Shown here piece by piece: positions 52,572 to 61,790 of a stretch of 64,000 bases of DNA. Every line of letters begins with the position of its first letter. Position 1 is the stretch's first letter. The stretch is from Candidatus Hodarchaeota archaeon (GTDB lineage Archaea; Asgardarchaeota; Heimdallarchaeia; Hodarchaeales; Hodarchaeaceae). Below the pieces are notes generated by a model. The model did not search any database, was not told the DNA's origin, and was given only the letters and a program-made list of their open reading frames with translations. The stretch lies in NCBI GenBank assembly GCA_016840285.1, contig JAEOSR010000127.1, positions 1 to 64,000 on the forward strand, written 5' to 3'. Position numbers and translations under genes: made by a program.

Positions 52572-52716
52572 GAATCCTAACAACCCTGCTTAACACACAG
52601 GTTATGTCCTTGATACTATCATCACTAATTATTCATCCTTTCCCCCTATTATTCAAACAGCAGGTTAAAGAATGTGATCAGTTTTAACCATTTCCTTGTT
52701 AATTGGTGACTGCTGA

Positions 52717-53346
52717 ATGGCTAATTGTGAGAAATGTGGAAAACAGATTGAGGATGGGGCCGTTTTTTGCTCTACTTGTATGGGTGGTTTTGATCCAAAA
52801 CCTACGACAGTGAGTGAAGTTAATGCAACCCAAAATGCGTTAGAGCACGAAGTTTTTTCTTTCAAGGCGAGGTCATCCAAATTAGCTACATTGAAGCGTC
52901 TTCTTCCAGTAATAGTTTGTGGATCCCTTGTAATTATTGGAGTGATTTCTATCTATGCTAATTCGACTTCTTCTGAAGTTCCCCCTATGATCTTACCCAT
53001 TGGGATCATTATTATAGGTCTACTGATAGTATTTCTAATCGCCAGAAGTTCTCAACAAGACCCTTTCCTTCTCCTATCAATTGGTCTTTTGATCCTCACC
53101 CTTGGGGTTGCAATGGTTGTTCCTGAACATGTCAACCTCATTCTTCCAATTGGTATTACATTAGTTGGTCTTACACTTGGTTTTTTACTTTTTCGTCACT
53201 CAGATCGTAATCGTCCTCTCCCTCTTGCTTTGGTGATTGTCATTGTGTCTCTTGGAATGAGCATGGCTTTCTCTGAAATCACCACTTTCATTTTAGCTGT
53301 TAGTTTTATTTTGACAGGATTTTTGATACTTATTGTTAACTTGTGA
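52717..53346 (+). CDS. Zinc-ribbon multi-pass membrane protein
   Basis: 209 residues. N-terminal zinc ribbon: CEKCGKQIEDGAVFCSTC. A short linker is followed by about six hydrophobic segments between residues 60 and 209 (VIVCGSLVIIGVISIY, PIGIIIIGLLIVFLI, LLSIGLLILTLGVAMVV, and so on). Archaea have many proteins with one soluble zinc ribbon and a membrane part; their roles are mostly unknown. The gene is single and its start ATG has little SD. Confidence 0.75.
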   Translation: MANCEKCGKQIEDGAVFCSTCMGGFDPKPTTVSEVNATQNALEHEVFSFKARSSKLATLKRLLPVIVCGSLVIIGVISIYANSTSSEVPPMILPIGIIIIGLLIVFLIARSSQQDPFLLLSIGLLILTLGVAMVVPEHVNLILPIGITLVGLTLGFLLFRHSDRNRPLPLALVIVIVSLGMSMAFSEITTFILAVSFILTGFLILIVNL

Positions 53347-53607
53347 GTTTGTTAGAAGGTGCAAGGGTAATCTTAGACATTTTCTAGATTTTTATTAAGA
53401 ATTAGAACTTGGTTGATAGTTAAAAAGATCGCTTGTTGTATATAAAAATAAATTGTGTTTAGGGAACCAATGATCTAAAGGATGACATTTCGCTCATAGG
53501 ATTGAAAAAATTCCAAAAGCTGATGCTTCGGGGGAACTATAAGGCTGCACTTATGGATATGAAATTAAAATAAAACACATTAACAGACATGTAAAAGGAT
53601 TTTATTA

Positions 53608-54585
53608 CTATAATAGACCTATTTTTCTTAAGTAAATCCATATTGGGACAATCAAAATGATACTGAGGATTAGAATTATCCAGAATGCAAAAGGATTATT
53701 TGCTAAAGGTAAAAAGCCAAAATCAACTCCTAAATTCATTCCATAAAGAGAAGCTATGAGAGTAGGAACCATAAGAATCAGACTTATTGATGCTAACACC
53801 TTTAATAGATCGCTTTGATTGTTTGAAATTACAGAGGCGAAAGCATCAAGACTAGATTCAATTAGATCCCGATAAATTAGTAGAAGTTCAGCTTGTTGCT
53901 GGAGGTCAATGGCTAGATCCTCAAGATCATCGAGTAACTCACTACGTTCAGCAAATTGAGGTGCTTTTTTCAAATCTTGAAAAGCACGCAAATTACCTCG
54001 TAGTGCAGCGTCGAGGTAAGTCGTGTCTCGGGACAAATGGAACACCTCTTCGATTGAGGAACTCCTGATAGATTGGAAAATCACCTTTTCGACTTTTTTT
54101 AGATCTCTATCAATTATATCAACCTTTAGCTCAAACGATTTAACTACAGATTCGAGATAGTCGAGTAATACAAGGGTTGTGGGTGTAGATCGTTTTCTAC
54201 GAGATCCAATCGGTTTTCTGATTCGTTTTGCTTTAAGTTTAGCACTCTGAACTGTTATCAGATGATTTTCCGTCAAAAATACAACCGAAGGAACTGTGGT
54301 AGGTTGAGGGAATGATCCGTCACCTCGAAGTTCAGCACTTGGAACACGTAAGACGAGTTTGAGAAATGGTGGATCATGATCTGGCTCTAATTCCAAACGT
54401 GGTCGTTCATCTTCATCCAATGCGTCGATAAGGTCTTCCCAGGGAATATGAAAAGTTTGTTGAATCATTCGAAGCTCATCTTCATTCGGATTACTACAAA
54501 TTAGCCAAGTAGGTATTTTAGGGGTAATTCCTGGGACAAAGTCTGTGTAAGTTAGTCCACTTTCTAAATTTTTAATTTCTATCAT
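53608..54585 (-). CDS. corA: CorA-family Mg2+/Co2+ transporter
   Basis: 325 residues from ATG 54585, chosen because GGAGGCGTAATC stands right before it; an ATG 19 codons upstream lacks this. The CorA pattern is clear: long helical cytoplasmic region, then the pore motif SLYGMNLGVDF (YGMN) between two C-terminal transmembrane helices, ending KIGLL. It forms a pentameric channel for Mg2+ and related divalent ions. Single gene. Confidence 0.92.
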   Translation of the reverse strand: MIEIKNLESGLTYTDFVPGITPKIPTWLICSNPNEDELRMIQQTFHIPWEDLIDALDEDERPRLELEPDHDPPFLKLVLRVPSAELRGDGSFPQPTTVPSVVFLTENHLITVQSAKLKAKRIRKPIGSRRKRSTPTTLVLLDYLESVVKSFELKVDIIDRDLKKVEKVIFQSIRSSSIEEVFHLSRDTTYLDAALRGNLRAFQDLKKAPQFAERSELLDDLEDLAIDLQQQAELLLIYRDLIESSLDAFASVISNNQSDLLKVLASISLILMVPTLIASLYGMNLGVDFGFLPLANNPFAFWIILILSIILIVPIWIYLRKIGLL

Positions 54586-54689
54586 GATTACGCCTCCAAA
54601 GTGAAGAATCTGCACTTCGATGATTAGTAATAGCGCAAACAATTATAGGATGTTCTGTTATTATTTCCTTTAAGTTTAGTTATTATTTA

Positions 54690-55628
54690 TTACAGTAAAA
54701 GTCTAGGATGAAATCCCTTTAAAGCTTTTTTAATACGGTCAATTTCATCTTTTCTTAATTCAAATTCAGTCGATACTACATTTCCCTCCAGTTGTGCTAA
54801 ATTTTTCGCACCTGGAATTGCTATTACAGTCGGGTTCTTAGTCACCCAGTTAAGAGCAATTTGAGCCATGGTGACCTGATGATCCTCAGCTATTTCTCTA
54901 ATAATAGATAATAAGCGTTCTCCACGTTTATAATTTCTTTTTGAAAATAACCTATTACGACGACGAATACCCTTTGGAGAATTACCAGCAGTGTATTTTC
55001 CAGTCAACCATCCTTGACCAAGGGGACTATAGGCCATTAATGTTATTTTTTCACGTTGCGTATATGGAAGAAGATCATTTTCAGCTTTATTCCTAGCCAT
55101 ACTATAATTGACCTGATTTACCTGCACTCTATGATTATGCATTTTCTTCTGAGCATTTTGTAACCTTTTGAGATTAAAATTACTTATCCCGATAAGACGA
55201 ATTAAGCCCTCATCCACCATTTTTTCCATGTGATTGAGAACTCTACCAACTAGCCAAGGAGCAGGCCAATGAATTAAGTATATATCAATGTAACCTGTAT
55301 TTAGTCTTTTAAGACTCTTATTCAAAGCTTTTACTACTGAAGAAGGTCTAATTGCCATGGGAAGAAATTTAGTGGTAATAATGATCTTTTCACGATCATA
55401 CCCCTTAATTGCTTCACCTATTATTCTTTCTGATTTCCCAAAACCATATGCTTCAGCGGTGTCTATGATATTTATCCCCAATTCTAATGCTTTGTGAACT
55501 ATCGAAATAGCATCAGCTTTGTTAAAATCAGTACCATACCCCCAACCCTTAGATCCAAACTGCCATGTTCCTAAACCAATTTGGGAGGCCTTTACATTTG
55601 TATTCCCAATAACAGTAAATTTCATCAT
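54690..55628 (-). CDS. Aldo/keto reductase
   Basis: 312 residues. AKR tetrad residues seen: Asp in NIIDTAEAYG (with catalytic Tyr in AYGFGKSE), Lys in ITTKFLP, and His in IYLIHWPAP. C-terminal motifs VIAIPGAKN match NADPH binding. It reduces aldehydes or sugars with NADPH; the substrate is unknown. Single gene, divergent from the M42 peptidase. Confidence 0.92.
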   Translation of the reverse strand: MMKFTVIGNTNVKASQIGLGTWQFGSKGWGYGTDFNKADAISIVHKALELGINIIDTAEAYGFGKSERIIGEAIKGYDREKIIITTKFLPMAIRPSSVVKALNKSLKRLNTGYIDIYLIHWPAPWLVGRVLNHMEKMVDEGLIRLIGISNFNLKRLQNAQKKMHNHRVQVNQVNYSMARNKAENDLLPYTQREKITLMAYSPLGQGWLTGKYTAGNSPKGIRRRNRLFSKRNYKRGERLLSIIREIAEDHQVTMAQIALNWVTKNPTVIAIPGAKNLAQLEGNVVSTEFELRKDEIDRIKKALKGFHPRLLL

Positions 55629-55816
55629 GCTTCATCAGATGTCTTTTGTGATAAACTCATAAATTTATAGACTCATTTATTCGAAATGAGAGAGCTCATA
55701 CTATACTCTATGAAGTCATTCTTGCTTTTACTCCAAAATTCTCCTGGTTCTCAGTAAACATTGAAATAATCGCCATATTATATTGTAATCTACAATAATT
55801 TAAGAGGAAAAACGAA

Positions 55817-56938
55817 ATGAAGCTAAATATTGAGCAATTGGAAGCATGGACGAATGCATTTGGCCCATCGGGTTTTGAACTCGAAGTAGCAAAATTCATT
55901 AAGAAATATGTCACCCATTTTGCTGATGAAGTATCTCAAGATAAAACAGGTTCACTTATTTTCCGAAAAGGTGATCAAGGGCCCAAAATTATGCTTGCAG
56001 GCCACATGGATGAAATAGGTTTCATTATTACAGGGATCAATAAGCAAGGATATCTCACTTTTAATCAACTTGGTGGATGGTGGGATCAAACTCTCCTTAG
56101 TCAGAGGGTCATTATCAGAGTACGAGATGGTACTAAAGTCACAGGTATTATTGTGGCCAAACCACCTCATATACTTGACCCCGAAGAGAGAAAGAAAGTC
56201 GTGATTAAAACGAAGATGTTTATTGATGTTGGATGTAAAAGCAAAAAAGAAGTTGAAACCCTAGGTATCAAAATCGGTGATCCAGCTGTACCTGATAGTA
56301 AATTTGAGCTTCTAAAACGTACTCAGATAACGAAGGAAAAAGAGGAGGAAAAAAAGAAAGAAGTAACTCTAGCTATGGCTAAAGGTTTTGATGACCGAAT
56401 TGGAGCTTTTATCGCCGCAGAGGTTATGCGACGCTTGAAAGAAGAGAATATTGAACATCCAAACCAGATTTATGGAGTAGCTACTGTTCAGGAAGAAGTA
56501 GGATTACGCGGTGCTCGTACTTCAGCACATGTCATTCAACCTGATGTTGGATTTGCTTTGGAAGTGGACATTGCTGGAGATGTTCCCGGGGTTGATAAAA
56601 CCAAAGCTCCCTCAGAAATGTCGAAAGGAGTATCAATTGTAACAGCAGATGCATCTATGATACCTAATCCCCGCTTAAAACATTTTGTATTAGATATCGC
56701 AAAGGAAAAAGGAATTATCCATCAGCTTTCAATAGTATTAGCAGGAGGTACAGATGCGGGAGTAATGCACATTACAGGAGCAGGTTGCCCTTCCCTAGTG
56801 ATTGGTGTACCTACTAGACATATCCATTCGCATAATGGTATATTAGATCTTGGAGATGTTGAGCAAGCTGTTGAACTCTTAGTGGAAGTTGTAAAAAGGC
56901 TTGATCAAAAAACTGTGGACTCCTTCACTCAAATTTAA
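55817..56938 (+). CDS. M42 family aminopeptidase (glutamyl aminopeptidase/endoglucanase-like)
   Basis: 373 residues. Metal ligands can be placed: LAGHMDEIGF (His), KGFDDRIGAF (Asp), VQEEVGLRGA (Glu pair), EVDIAGDVPG (Asp) and RHIHSHNGILD (His). This family forms large dodecameric TET aminopeptidases in archaea and cleaves peptides in the cytoplasm. AAGAGGAAAAACGAA precedes the ATG. A T-tract follows the stop and separates it from the methyltransferase gene. Confidence 0.93.
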   Translation: MKLNIEQLEAWTNAFGPSGFELEVAKFIKKYVTHFADEVSQDKTGSLIFRKGDQGPKIMLAGHMDEIGFIITGINKQGYLTFNQLGGWWDQTLLSQRVIIRVRDGTKVTGIIVAKPPHILDPEERKKVVIKTKMFIDVGCKSKKEVETLGIKIGDPAVPDSKFELLKRTQITKEKEEEKKKEVTLAMAKGFDDRIGAFIAAEVMRRLKEENIEHPNQIYGVATVQEEVGLRGARTSAHVIQPDVGFALEVDIAGDVPGVDKTKAPSEMSKGVSIVTADASMIPNPRLKHFVLDIAKEKGIIHQLSIVLAGGTDAGVMHITGAGCPSLVIGVPTRHIHSHNGILDLGDVEQAVELLVEVVKRLDQKTVDSFTQI

Positions 56939-56950
56939 ATACATCTCACC

Positions 56951-56965
56951 TTTTCCTTTTTTTTT
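56951..56965 (+). terminator. T-rich terminator directly upstream of the methyltransferase
   Basis: TTTTCCTTTTTTTTT lies between the M42 stop and ATG 56971, ending five bases before the latter. Its position suggests that the methyltransferase has its own promoter further up, or that termination there is partial. Confidence 0.4.
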
Positions 56966-56970
56966 GATTT

Positions 56971-58089
56971 ATGACCTTCTCCAATGATGATATTATTTGG
57001 ATCACGAATTTGGCTCAACCTGAGCGTGAAAAAGGGTATACACGAACCTTTTATTCCTATCCAGCAAAATTTCTATCAAAGTTACCTCACGGATTAATTG
57101 AGAGATATTCCAAGAAAAATGATATAATCTTTGATCCTTTTGTTGGTGGAGGAACAACTGGATTAGAAGCCATGTTATTAAAACGTCAGTTTATTGGCTA
57201 TGATTTGAATCCTTTCGCAATTTTTGTTTCAAACGTCAAGACAACCTATTTAAATCCTAATACTTTACAACTTCACCTAGATTCAATTCTTACTCAACAA
57301 AAGAAGATTGACAAACCAAAAATTGATCTACTAGATAAAGACGACAAAATTTGTCTAGGATCAACAATATCACATGAAATCAACTCTATTGTTGAAAGTA
57401 TTTCAATTAATTCACAGAACTCCTCTTTTAAGCGATTTTTTGAATTAGCTCTTATCCATGCAATTAAAATTGTAGGTAGACGTGATTTTGAAAATAAGGA
57501 AAATTGGAAGGTTGCCTCTATTATTCCTATCTTCGAACGTAAAGCAAGAAAGATGATACGAGAAATTTCCTCTCTTCCCAAGAATCTAAAATTCAATCCA
57601 GTGTTCAAATTAGCGTCCAATCACCAAGTTGAACTAGAAAGTAATTCAGTTGATTTAATAATTACCTCTCCTCCCTATAAAGACAAGGATGTCGAATATC
57701 AACAAATCCAAATTCAGCGAAGAACTTTACACCGATCAAAACGTTCCAATGTAATATCAGCTATCCTAGGGACACTACCTCTCCCCAAGAACATTTTATG
57801 TGGTGGATCAGGGGCAAATTACTGGGATAACAGTTTGAAAACATTACAGGAATGCTACCGAGTGCTTAAGCCTCATAGATATGCTTTTTACTGGACTGGT
57901 TTCAAAAACTCATCTGATTACGAGTACTTTAGAGACCAATTAGTTGCGATTGGTTTTGAATTGATCACCACCATTCAAGTAAAATTAAGTGATGATCGTG
58001 CAGCTTCAAGTCGATCAACACATCATGGTAGAGCAACTGGGATGATGAGTTACGATTACCTTTTTGCTGTTGAAAAAAAAAATATTTAA
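56971..58089 (+). CDS. Site-specific DNA methyltransferase (SPPY type)
   Basis: 372 residues. SAM motif I IFDPFVGGGTTGLEAMLLKR near the start, catalytic IITSPPYKDKD near residue 230, and a late CYRVLKPHRYAFYWTG strand. SPPY indicates N4-cytosine or N6-adenine methylation. Motif I precedes the catalytic motif with ~185 residues between, an alpha-like order, not the beta order common for SPPY enzymes. No nuclease gene is adjacent, so the target modification is orphan or regulatory. The ATG follows a T-tract. Confidence 0.88.
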   Translation: MTFSNDDIIWITNLAQPEREKGYTRTFYSYPAKFLSKLPHGLIERYSKKNDIIFDPFVGGGTTGLEAMLLKRQFIGYDLNPFAIFVSNVKTTYLNPNTLQLHLDSILTQQKKIDKPKIDLLDKDDKICLGSTISHEINSIVESISINSQNSSFKRFFELALIHAIKIVGRRDFENKENWKVASIIPIFERKARKMIREISSLPKNLKFNPVFKLASNHQVELESNSVDLIITSPPYKDKDVEYQQIQIQRRTLHRSKRSNVISAILGTLPLPKNILCGGSGANYWDNSLKTLQECYRVLKPHRYAFYWTGFKNSSDYEYFRDQLVAIGFELITTIQVKLSDDRAASSRSTHHGRATGMMSYDYLFAVEKKNI

Positions 58090-58094
58090 CAAAG

Positions 58095-58427
58095 TTAACC
58101 GTAGAAAGTCGGGGGTTCTTTGTCTTCTTTTTTAACAGGACTACCTAATTGGATCTCTCCATGCATGCTTTCAAAACGTTTTACATGTTCAATCATCCAT
58201 AAAGCCATCCTTTTGAAAACTGCTGGACTCATTTTTACATTAGCAACAAATTGGTGTTCTATAGTATCTAAGATAATCTGTCCTGGTCGATCACTTTCGC
58301 GGGGTATTAGCTGATCTTGAAAAAAGCTAATATTTCCCTCATTGGGGTTTACTCCTCCAAAAAATCCTGAAATGGCGAAACTCGGTACATCCTCAAATTT
58401 TACTTTGATTATTGGTTGTTTTTGCAT
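58095..58427 (-). CDS. Small conserved protein, perhaps DUF3467-like
   Basis: 110 residues. The second half, HQFVANVKMSPAVFKRMALW then HVKRFESMHGEIQ, resembles the DUF3467 pattern 'a.v.msp.haK.l...L...i..yE..fG.I'. The first half has FAISGFFGGVNPNEGNISF. Function unknown; related proteins occur in archaea and bacteria without a clear context. AAGGGAAGAAAA before the ATG is an acceptable binding site. It converges with the methyltransferase gene, five bases away, and has no partner gene on its own strand. Confidence 0.65.
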   Translation of the reverse strand: MQKQPIIKVKFEDVPSFAISGFFGGVNPNEGNISFFQDQLIPRESDRPGQIILDTIEHQFVANVKMSPAVFKRMALWMIEHVKRFESMHGEIQLGSPVKKEDKEPPTFYG

Positions 58428-58629
58428 TTTTCTTCCCTTTTATCCATTGCTTGAAGTATTTATTGAATTCATTAAACTCTTTTCCGTTAATATTTTTTAA
58501 TGGGTTAATAAAGGTATAACCATTATTCTATATCACCAGAAACACAGGCGTTCATACAAAATTGAATTATTTTAGGTCTAAAGATAGTATTTGCACCAAT
58601 TGTTTAATATTTGAACAGAAAAGCCTAAA

Positions 58630-58651
58630 AAAAGAACTTTAAAAGAACTTT
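58630..58651 (+). repeat. Tandem 11-bp repeat in the promoter of the APC transporter
   Basis: AAAAGAACTTT at 58630-58640 is repeated exactly at 58641-58651. The second copy overlaps the TATA-like CTTTAAATATT, so it could be an operator. It is 29-50 bases before the start codon. Confidence 0.7.
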
Positions 58652-58658
58652 AAATATT
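58649..58658 (+). promoter_or_regulatory. TATA box 22-31 bases upstream of the ATG (leaderless transcript likely)
   Basis: TTTAAATATT lies at the distance expected between an archaeal TATA box and the transcription start if transcription starts at the ATG of the APC gene (58680). There is no SD between them, so a leaderless mRNA is likely. Confidence 0.5.
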
Positions 58659-58679
58659 CATAATAAAGGGCATATAATA

Positions 58680-61130
58680 ATGTCTACATTCCCTGATCAT
58701 ATCATCGGTATAATCCTTATAGGCCTTGCTGTATCCATCATACTAGGTTTAACAATTTATTCATTGATTCAAATAGTATTCTTGGGTAGGAAACGTTATA
58801 TTATCGGATCTAAATCGTACAAAGGACAGGATGCCGTCTTAAGTGGCGCAGATCTCTCACGAGACATGACTGTGACTCAAGCAACAATGACTGGAGTGGG
58901 AGCTATGATTGGTGCGGGTATTTTTGTGCTTACAGGGATTGCCGCAGGGATTGCTGGTCCTGGATTATTAGTTGCCTTTGCTTTCAACGGAGTGATTGCC
59001 ACCTTAATTGCGATGGTCTATGCAGAACTAGGATCCGCAATGCCAGAAGCGGGTGGAGGATATATTTGGGCCCGAGCTGGACTAGGAGAACGTCAAGGAT
59101 TTTTAACAGGATGGATGAGTTGGTTCGCAGCTGCAGTTGCAGGGTCTCTTTATGCGCTTGGTTTTGCTGCTTATTTTGTTGCTTTACTTGAGAACCTTGG
59201 AGTAGCTATACCCACTGAAAATGTTTTCTTCATCGAAAAAATTATCGCTGTAATTGCCATTATTATATTTTTAATCATAAATCAGTTTGGATCTTCTGTC
59301 ATGGGAAAAGCAGAAACCTGGATATCTGGTATCAAAGTACTAGTTCTTGCTTTTTTTATCTTAACCGGTTTGATAATCATAACTTCAAATCCTACACTAA
59401 TGTCAACAAATTTTACTGATTTTTTTCCTAGGGGATTCTTTTCTATTTTCACTGCAATGGGGTTCACTTTCATTGCTTTTGAGGGCTATGAAGTTGTATG
59501 CCAAGCTGGGGAGGAGATATATGATCCAAAAACTAGTATTCCTAAATCAGTTATACTATCCGTATTAATCGTAATACCAATATACCTATTAGTGGGTATG
59601 GTTTCTCTTGGAGCATTTACTGTAGAAGGACAGACTACATGGGAATTTTTAAGTGAAAATAAAGAGTTAGGACTTCTTTTTGCAGCCCAACAAATGCTTC
59701 CAGGTTTGGGATTAGTTGTTATTCTTTTTGGAGGAATATTATCAACGTTATCAGCTTTAAATGCTGTTATTTTTTCGTCCACTCGGGTAGCGTTTGCTTT
59801 AGCACGGCATGGATCTTTACCGTCACAATTAGCTGCAGTGTCAGCTAAAACACATACACCAGTCAATTCCATATACATGACTGGATTAGTTGTGATCTTA
59901 ATGGCGGTATTAATTCCAATTGAAGCTGTAGCAACATCAGCAGATTTGATGTTTATGATTCTATTTGGACAAGTTATGATAGCAGCAATTTTGATTAGAA
60001 GAAAAGTCAGAACTTCTAAAGAAAAACTTGATTATGGATATAAAACTCCTTTATTTCCATTGATCCCTCTATTGGGAGGAATAGCGTTATTAATCATCTT
60101 CTTGTTAACTTTATTTTTGCATCTAGAAGCCTTTTTAGCCACCTCTATTTGGCTATTAATTGGGGAACTTGTTTATGAAGGATATGCTCGTAAGAGAATT
60201 CCACTCAAAGTTCCTTCGAAATTGGCTAAACATGCTCGTCCTCGAGCCGATTACGTCCCAGAAGCGTTTTTTACTACTGTTTTAAACAATATCCTAGTTC
60301 CTGTACGAGGAAAACCATTTGAATGGGACACAATTCGAATAGCAATTCATGTCGCCCACGAATTTGGGCCAAAAGTAACACTCTATCATTTTGGATTCAA
60401 AGTCGAAGCAGCATTTAGGAATTATACAGACGAATTTAAACGGTTTCATATCCCTTATGAAGTAAAGATAGTTGAACCCCCCCGAAAAAATATCTCTCCT
60501 CGTGATATTATTCAACATATGATTGAAGTAGCAAATACAGGAAAATATCAATTAGCGATTTTACCCTCCCCCCGTGGACGAAAATACGGACAAATCAGTA
60601 TCTCTCATAATGCACTCCGAAAAATGCCAATTCCAGGCCTTCAAGTTTTTCCGAGTAAGAAGGAGATAATCGAAAAGAAAATTACTTTCGAACATGTGGG
60701 CGCTTTAACTCCAGGTAGTAAGCGTGATCCCTTCTTATTACAGCTTGGGATTGCGATGGTTTCATCAACAAGAATTGCTGATTTAGTAGCATATCATTGG
60801 ACTCATGTTCCTAAGCTAATAACACCCGAAGTAATGTCTGAGGCCCCTGGAGTACAGGAAAATATTTCAATTTTCTTACATAATATAGGGGAGGCTCTTA
60901 GAATGGGAATACCTATAGAGCAACGACATGTCTTAGGCCATGATTTTGTCAGATCAATAGCCGAAATTGTCAAGAAAGACCGTTTAGAGCTTCTCATTCT
61001 TGGATATGGCAAACCTCGATTAGGGCGGAGACCTTCTGAAAGATTGGTCAAAAATATTGATTGTACCGCAGTTGTATTTCATGGCAGACCTTATTACCAA
61101 ATAAGAGAAGGGTCAACACCCTCTTTTTAG
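58680..61130 (+). CDS. APC-superfamily amino-acid permease with C-terminal USP-like domains
   Basis: 816 residues. The first ~510 form a 12-helix APC transporter; the N-terminal signature is TGVGAMIGAGIFVLTG (helix 1 with the unwound GAGIF), and FEGYEVVCQAGEE is helix 6 region. The C-terminal ~290 residues resemble two universal stress protein modules: NILVPVRGKPFEWDT and later LELLILGYGKPRLGRR. Such APC-USP fusions occur in archaea and may sense nucleotides. Substrate: likely an amino acid or a cation-coupled solute. TATA spacing points to a leaderless mRNA. Confidence 0.88.
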   Translation: MSTFPDHIIGIILIGLAVSIILGLTIYSLIQIVFLGRKRYIIGSKSYKGQDAVLSGADLSRDMTVTQATMTGVGAMIGAGIFVLTGIAAGIAGPGLLVAFAFNGVIATLIAMVYAELGSAMPEAGGGYIWARAGLGERQGFLTGWMSWFAAAVAGSLYALGFAAYFVALLENLGVAIPTENVFFIEKIIAVIAIIIFLIINQFGSSVMGKAETWISGIKVLVLAFFILTGLIIITSNPTLMSTNFTDFFPRGFFSIFTAMGFTFIAFEGYEVVCQAGEEIYDPKTSIPKSVILSVLIVIPIYLLVGMVSLGAFTVEGQTTWEFLSENKELGLLFAAQQMLPGLGLVVILFGGILSTLSALNAVIFSSTRVAFALARHGSLPSQLAAVSAKTHTPVNSIYMTGLVVILMAVLIPIEAVATSADLMFMILFGQVMIAAILIRRKVRTSKEKLDYGYKTPLFPLIPLLGGIALLIIFLLTLFLHLEAFLATSIWLLIGELVYEGYARKRIPLKVPSKLAKHARPRADYVPEAFFTTVLNNILVPVRGKPFEWDTIRIAIHVAHEFGPKVTLYHFGFKVEAAFRNYTDEFKRFHIPYEVKIVEPPRKNISPRDIIQHMIEVANTGKYQLAILPSPRGRKYGQISISHNALRKMPIPGLQVFPSKKEIIEKKITFEHVGALTPGSKRDPFLLQLGIAMVSSTRIADLVAYHWTHVPKLITPEVMSEAPGVQENISIFLHNIGEALRMGIPIEQRHVLGHDFVRSIAEIVKKDRLELLILGYGKPRLGRRPSERLVKNIDCTAVVFHGRPYYQIREGSTPSF

Positions 61131-61143
61131 GAATTTAATGAAA

Positions 61144-61626
61144 CTATACACTGAGTTTTTCAACGATTAAATTAGAGACCTTACGAAGATATTTTTGGTC
61201 AGTCTCATCAAAAGCTGCAACATCATCGGAATCAACATCAATTTGCCCTATTATCCTGGTTTTACTCTCAATCAATACCACAATTTCAGACCGTGTCTCC
61301 AAAGAACATGCTAAATAGTTTTTCTCTTCTGTAACATCGTCAATTATCTTGTCAGTCTTATCCACTACAGCAGAACCACAAACACCTTCGCCAACCAGGA
61401 TATGAGTATGCTCTGTTGGTTTTCCAACATAATAATCTAACACGAGCTTATTTTTCGCATTGTCGAGAAGATAGATACCAACCCAATTAAAATAAGGAAT
61501 AGTTGAGAGTTGGTCAACCACAATCATGTACATCTTTTCAGCTGTAATTTCTTCTTTTTGGAGCAGTTTATGCTCTATAGACTGAAGAATTGAACGATAT
61601 TGTCTTTTCTTTTCGATTTTTTCCAT
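61144..61626 (-). CDS. GAF-domain protein, free methionine-R-sulfoxide reductase-like
   Basis: 160 residues from ATG 61626, favoured by GGTGAAATT just upstream; a GTG 14 codons earlier lacks a binding site. GAF fold with cysteines as in fRMsr: GEGVCGSAV and KNYLACSLETRSEIVV. These cysteines line the site that reduces free Met-R-oxide. Ligand-binding-only GAF proteins are possible too. The 3' end is convergent to the APC gene, 14 bases away. Confidence 0.82.
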   Translation of the reverse strand: MEKIEKKRQYRSILQSIEHKLLQKEEITAEKMYMIVVDQLSTIPYFNWVGIYLLDNAKNKLVLDYYVGKPTEHTHILVGEGVCGSAVVDKTDKIIDDVTEEKNYLACSLETRSEIVVLIESKTRIIGQIDVDSDDVAAFDETDQKYLRKVSNLIVEKLSV

Positions 61627-61790
61627 AATTTCACCGTTACTGTCTGGGAGATACTGAATGAATACCACATTGGAATTGACTTTTGGCCAAAAACCAATTA
61701 AGTGTCTTCAAATGACTATGTGCAAGGAAAGATTATTGAGGATAAAGAATTTTTTCCTACAAAAAAAGAAGATGTGGAGTAAGTAGAAGC

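Noticed and set aside
53440..53580. Short frame ending QKLMLRGNYKAALMDMKLK
   Set aside because: Helix-like, but only ~35 codons with no ATG at a sensible position and no ribosome binding site; nothing else found in the 53347-53607 gap.
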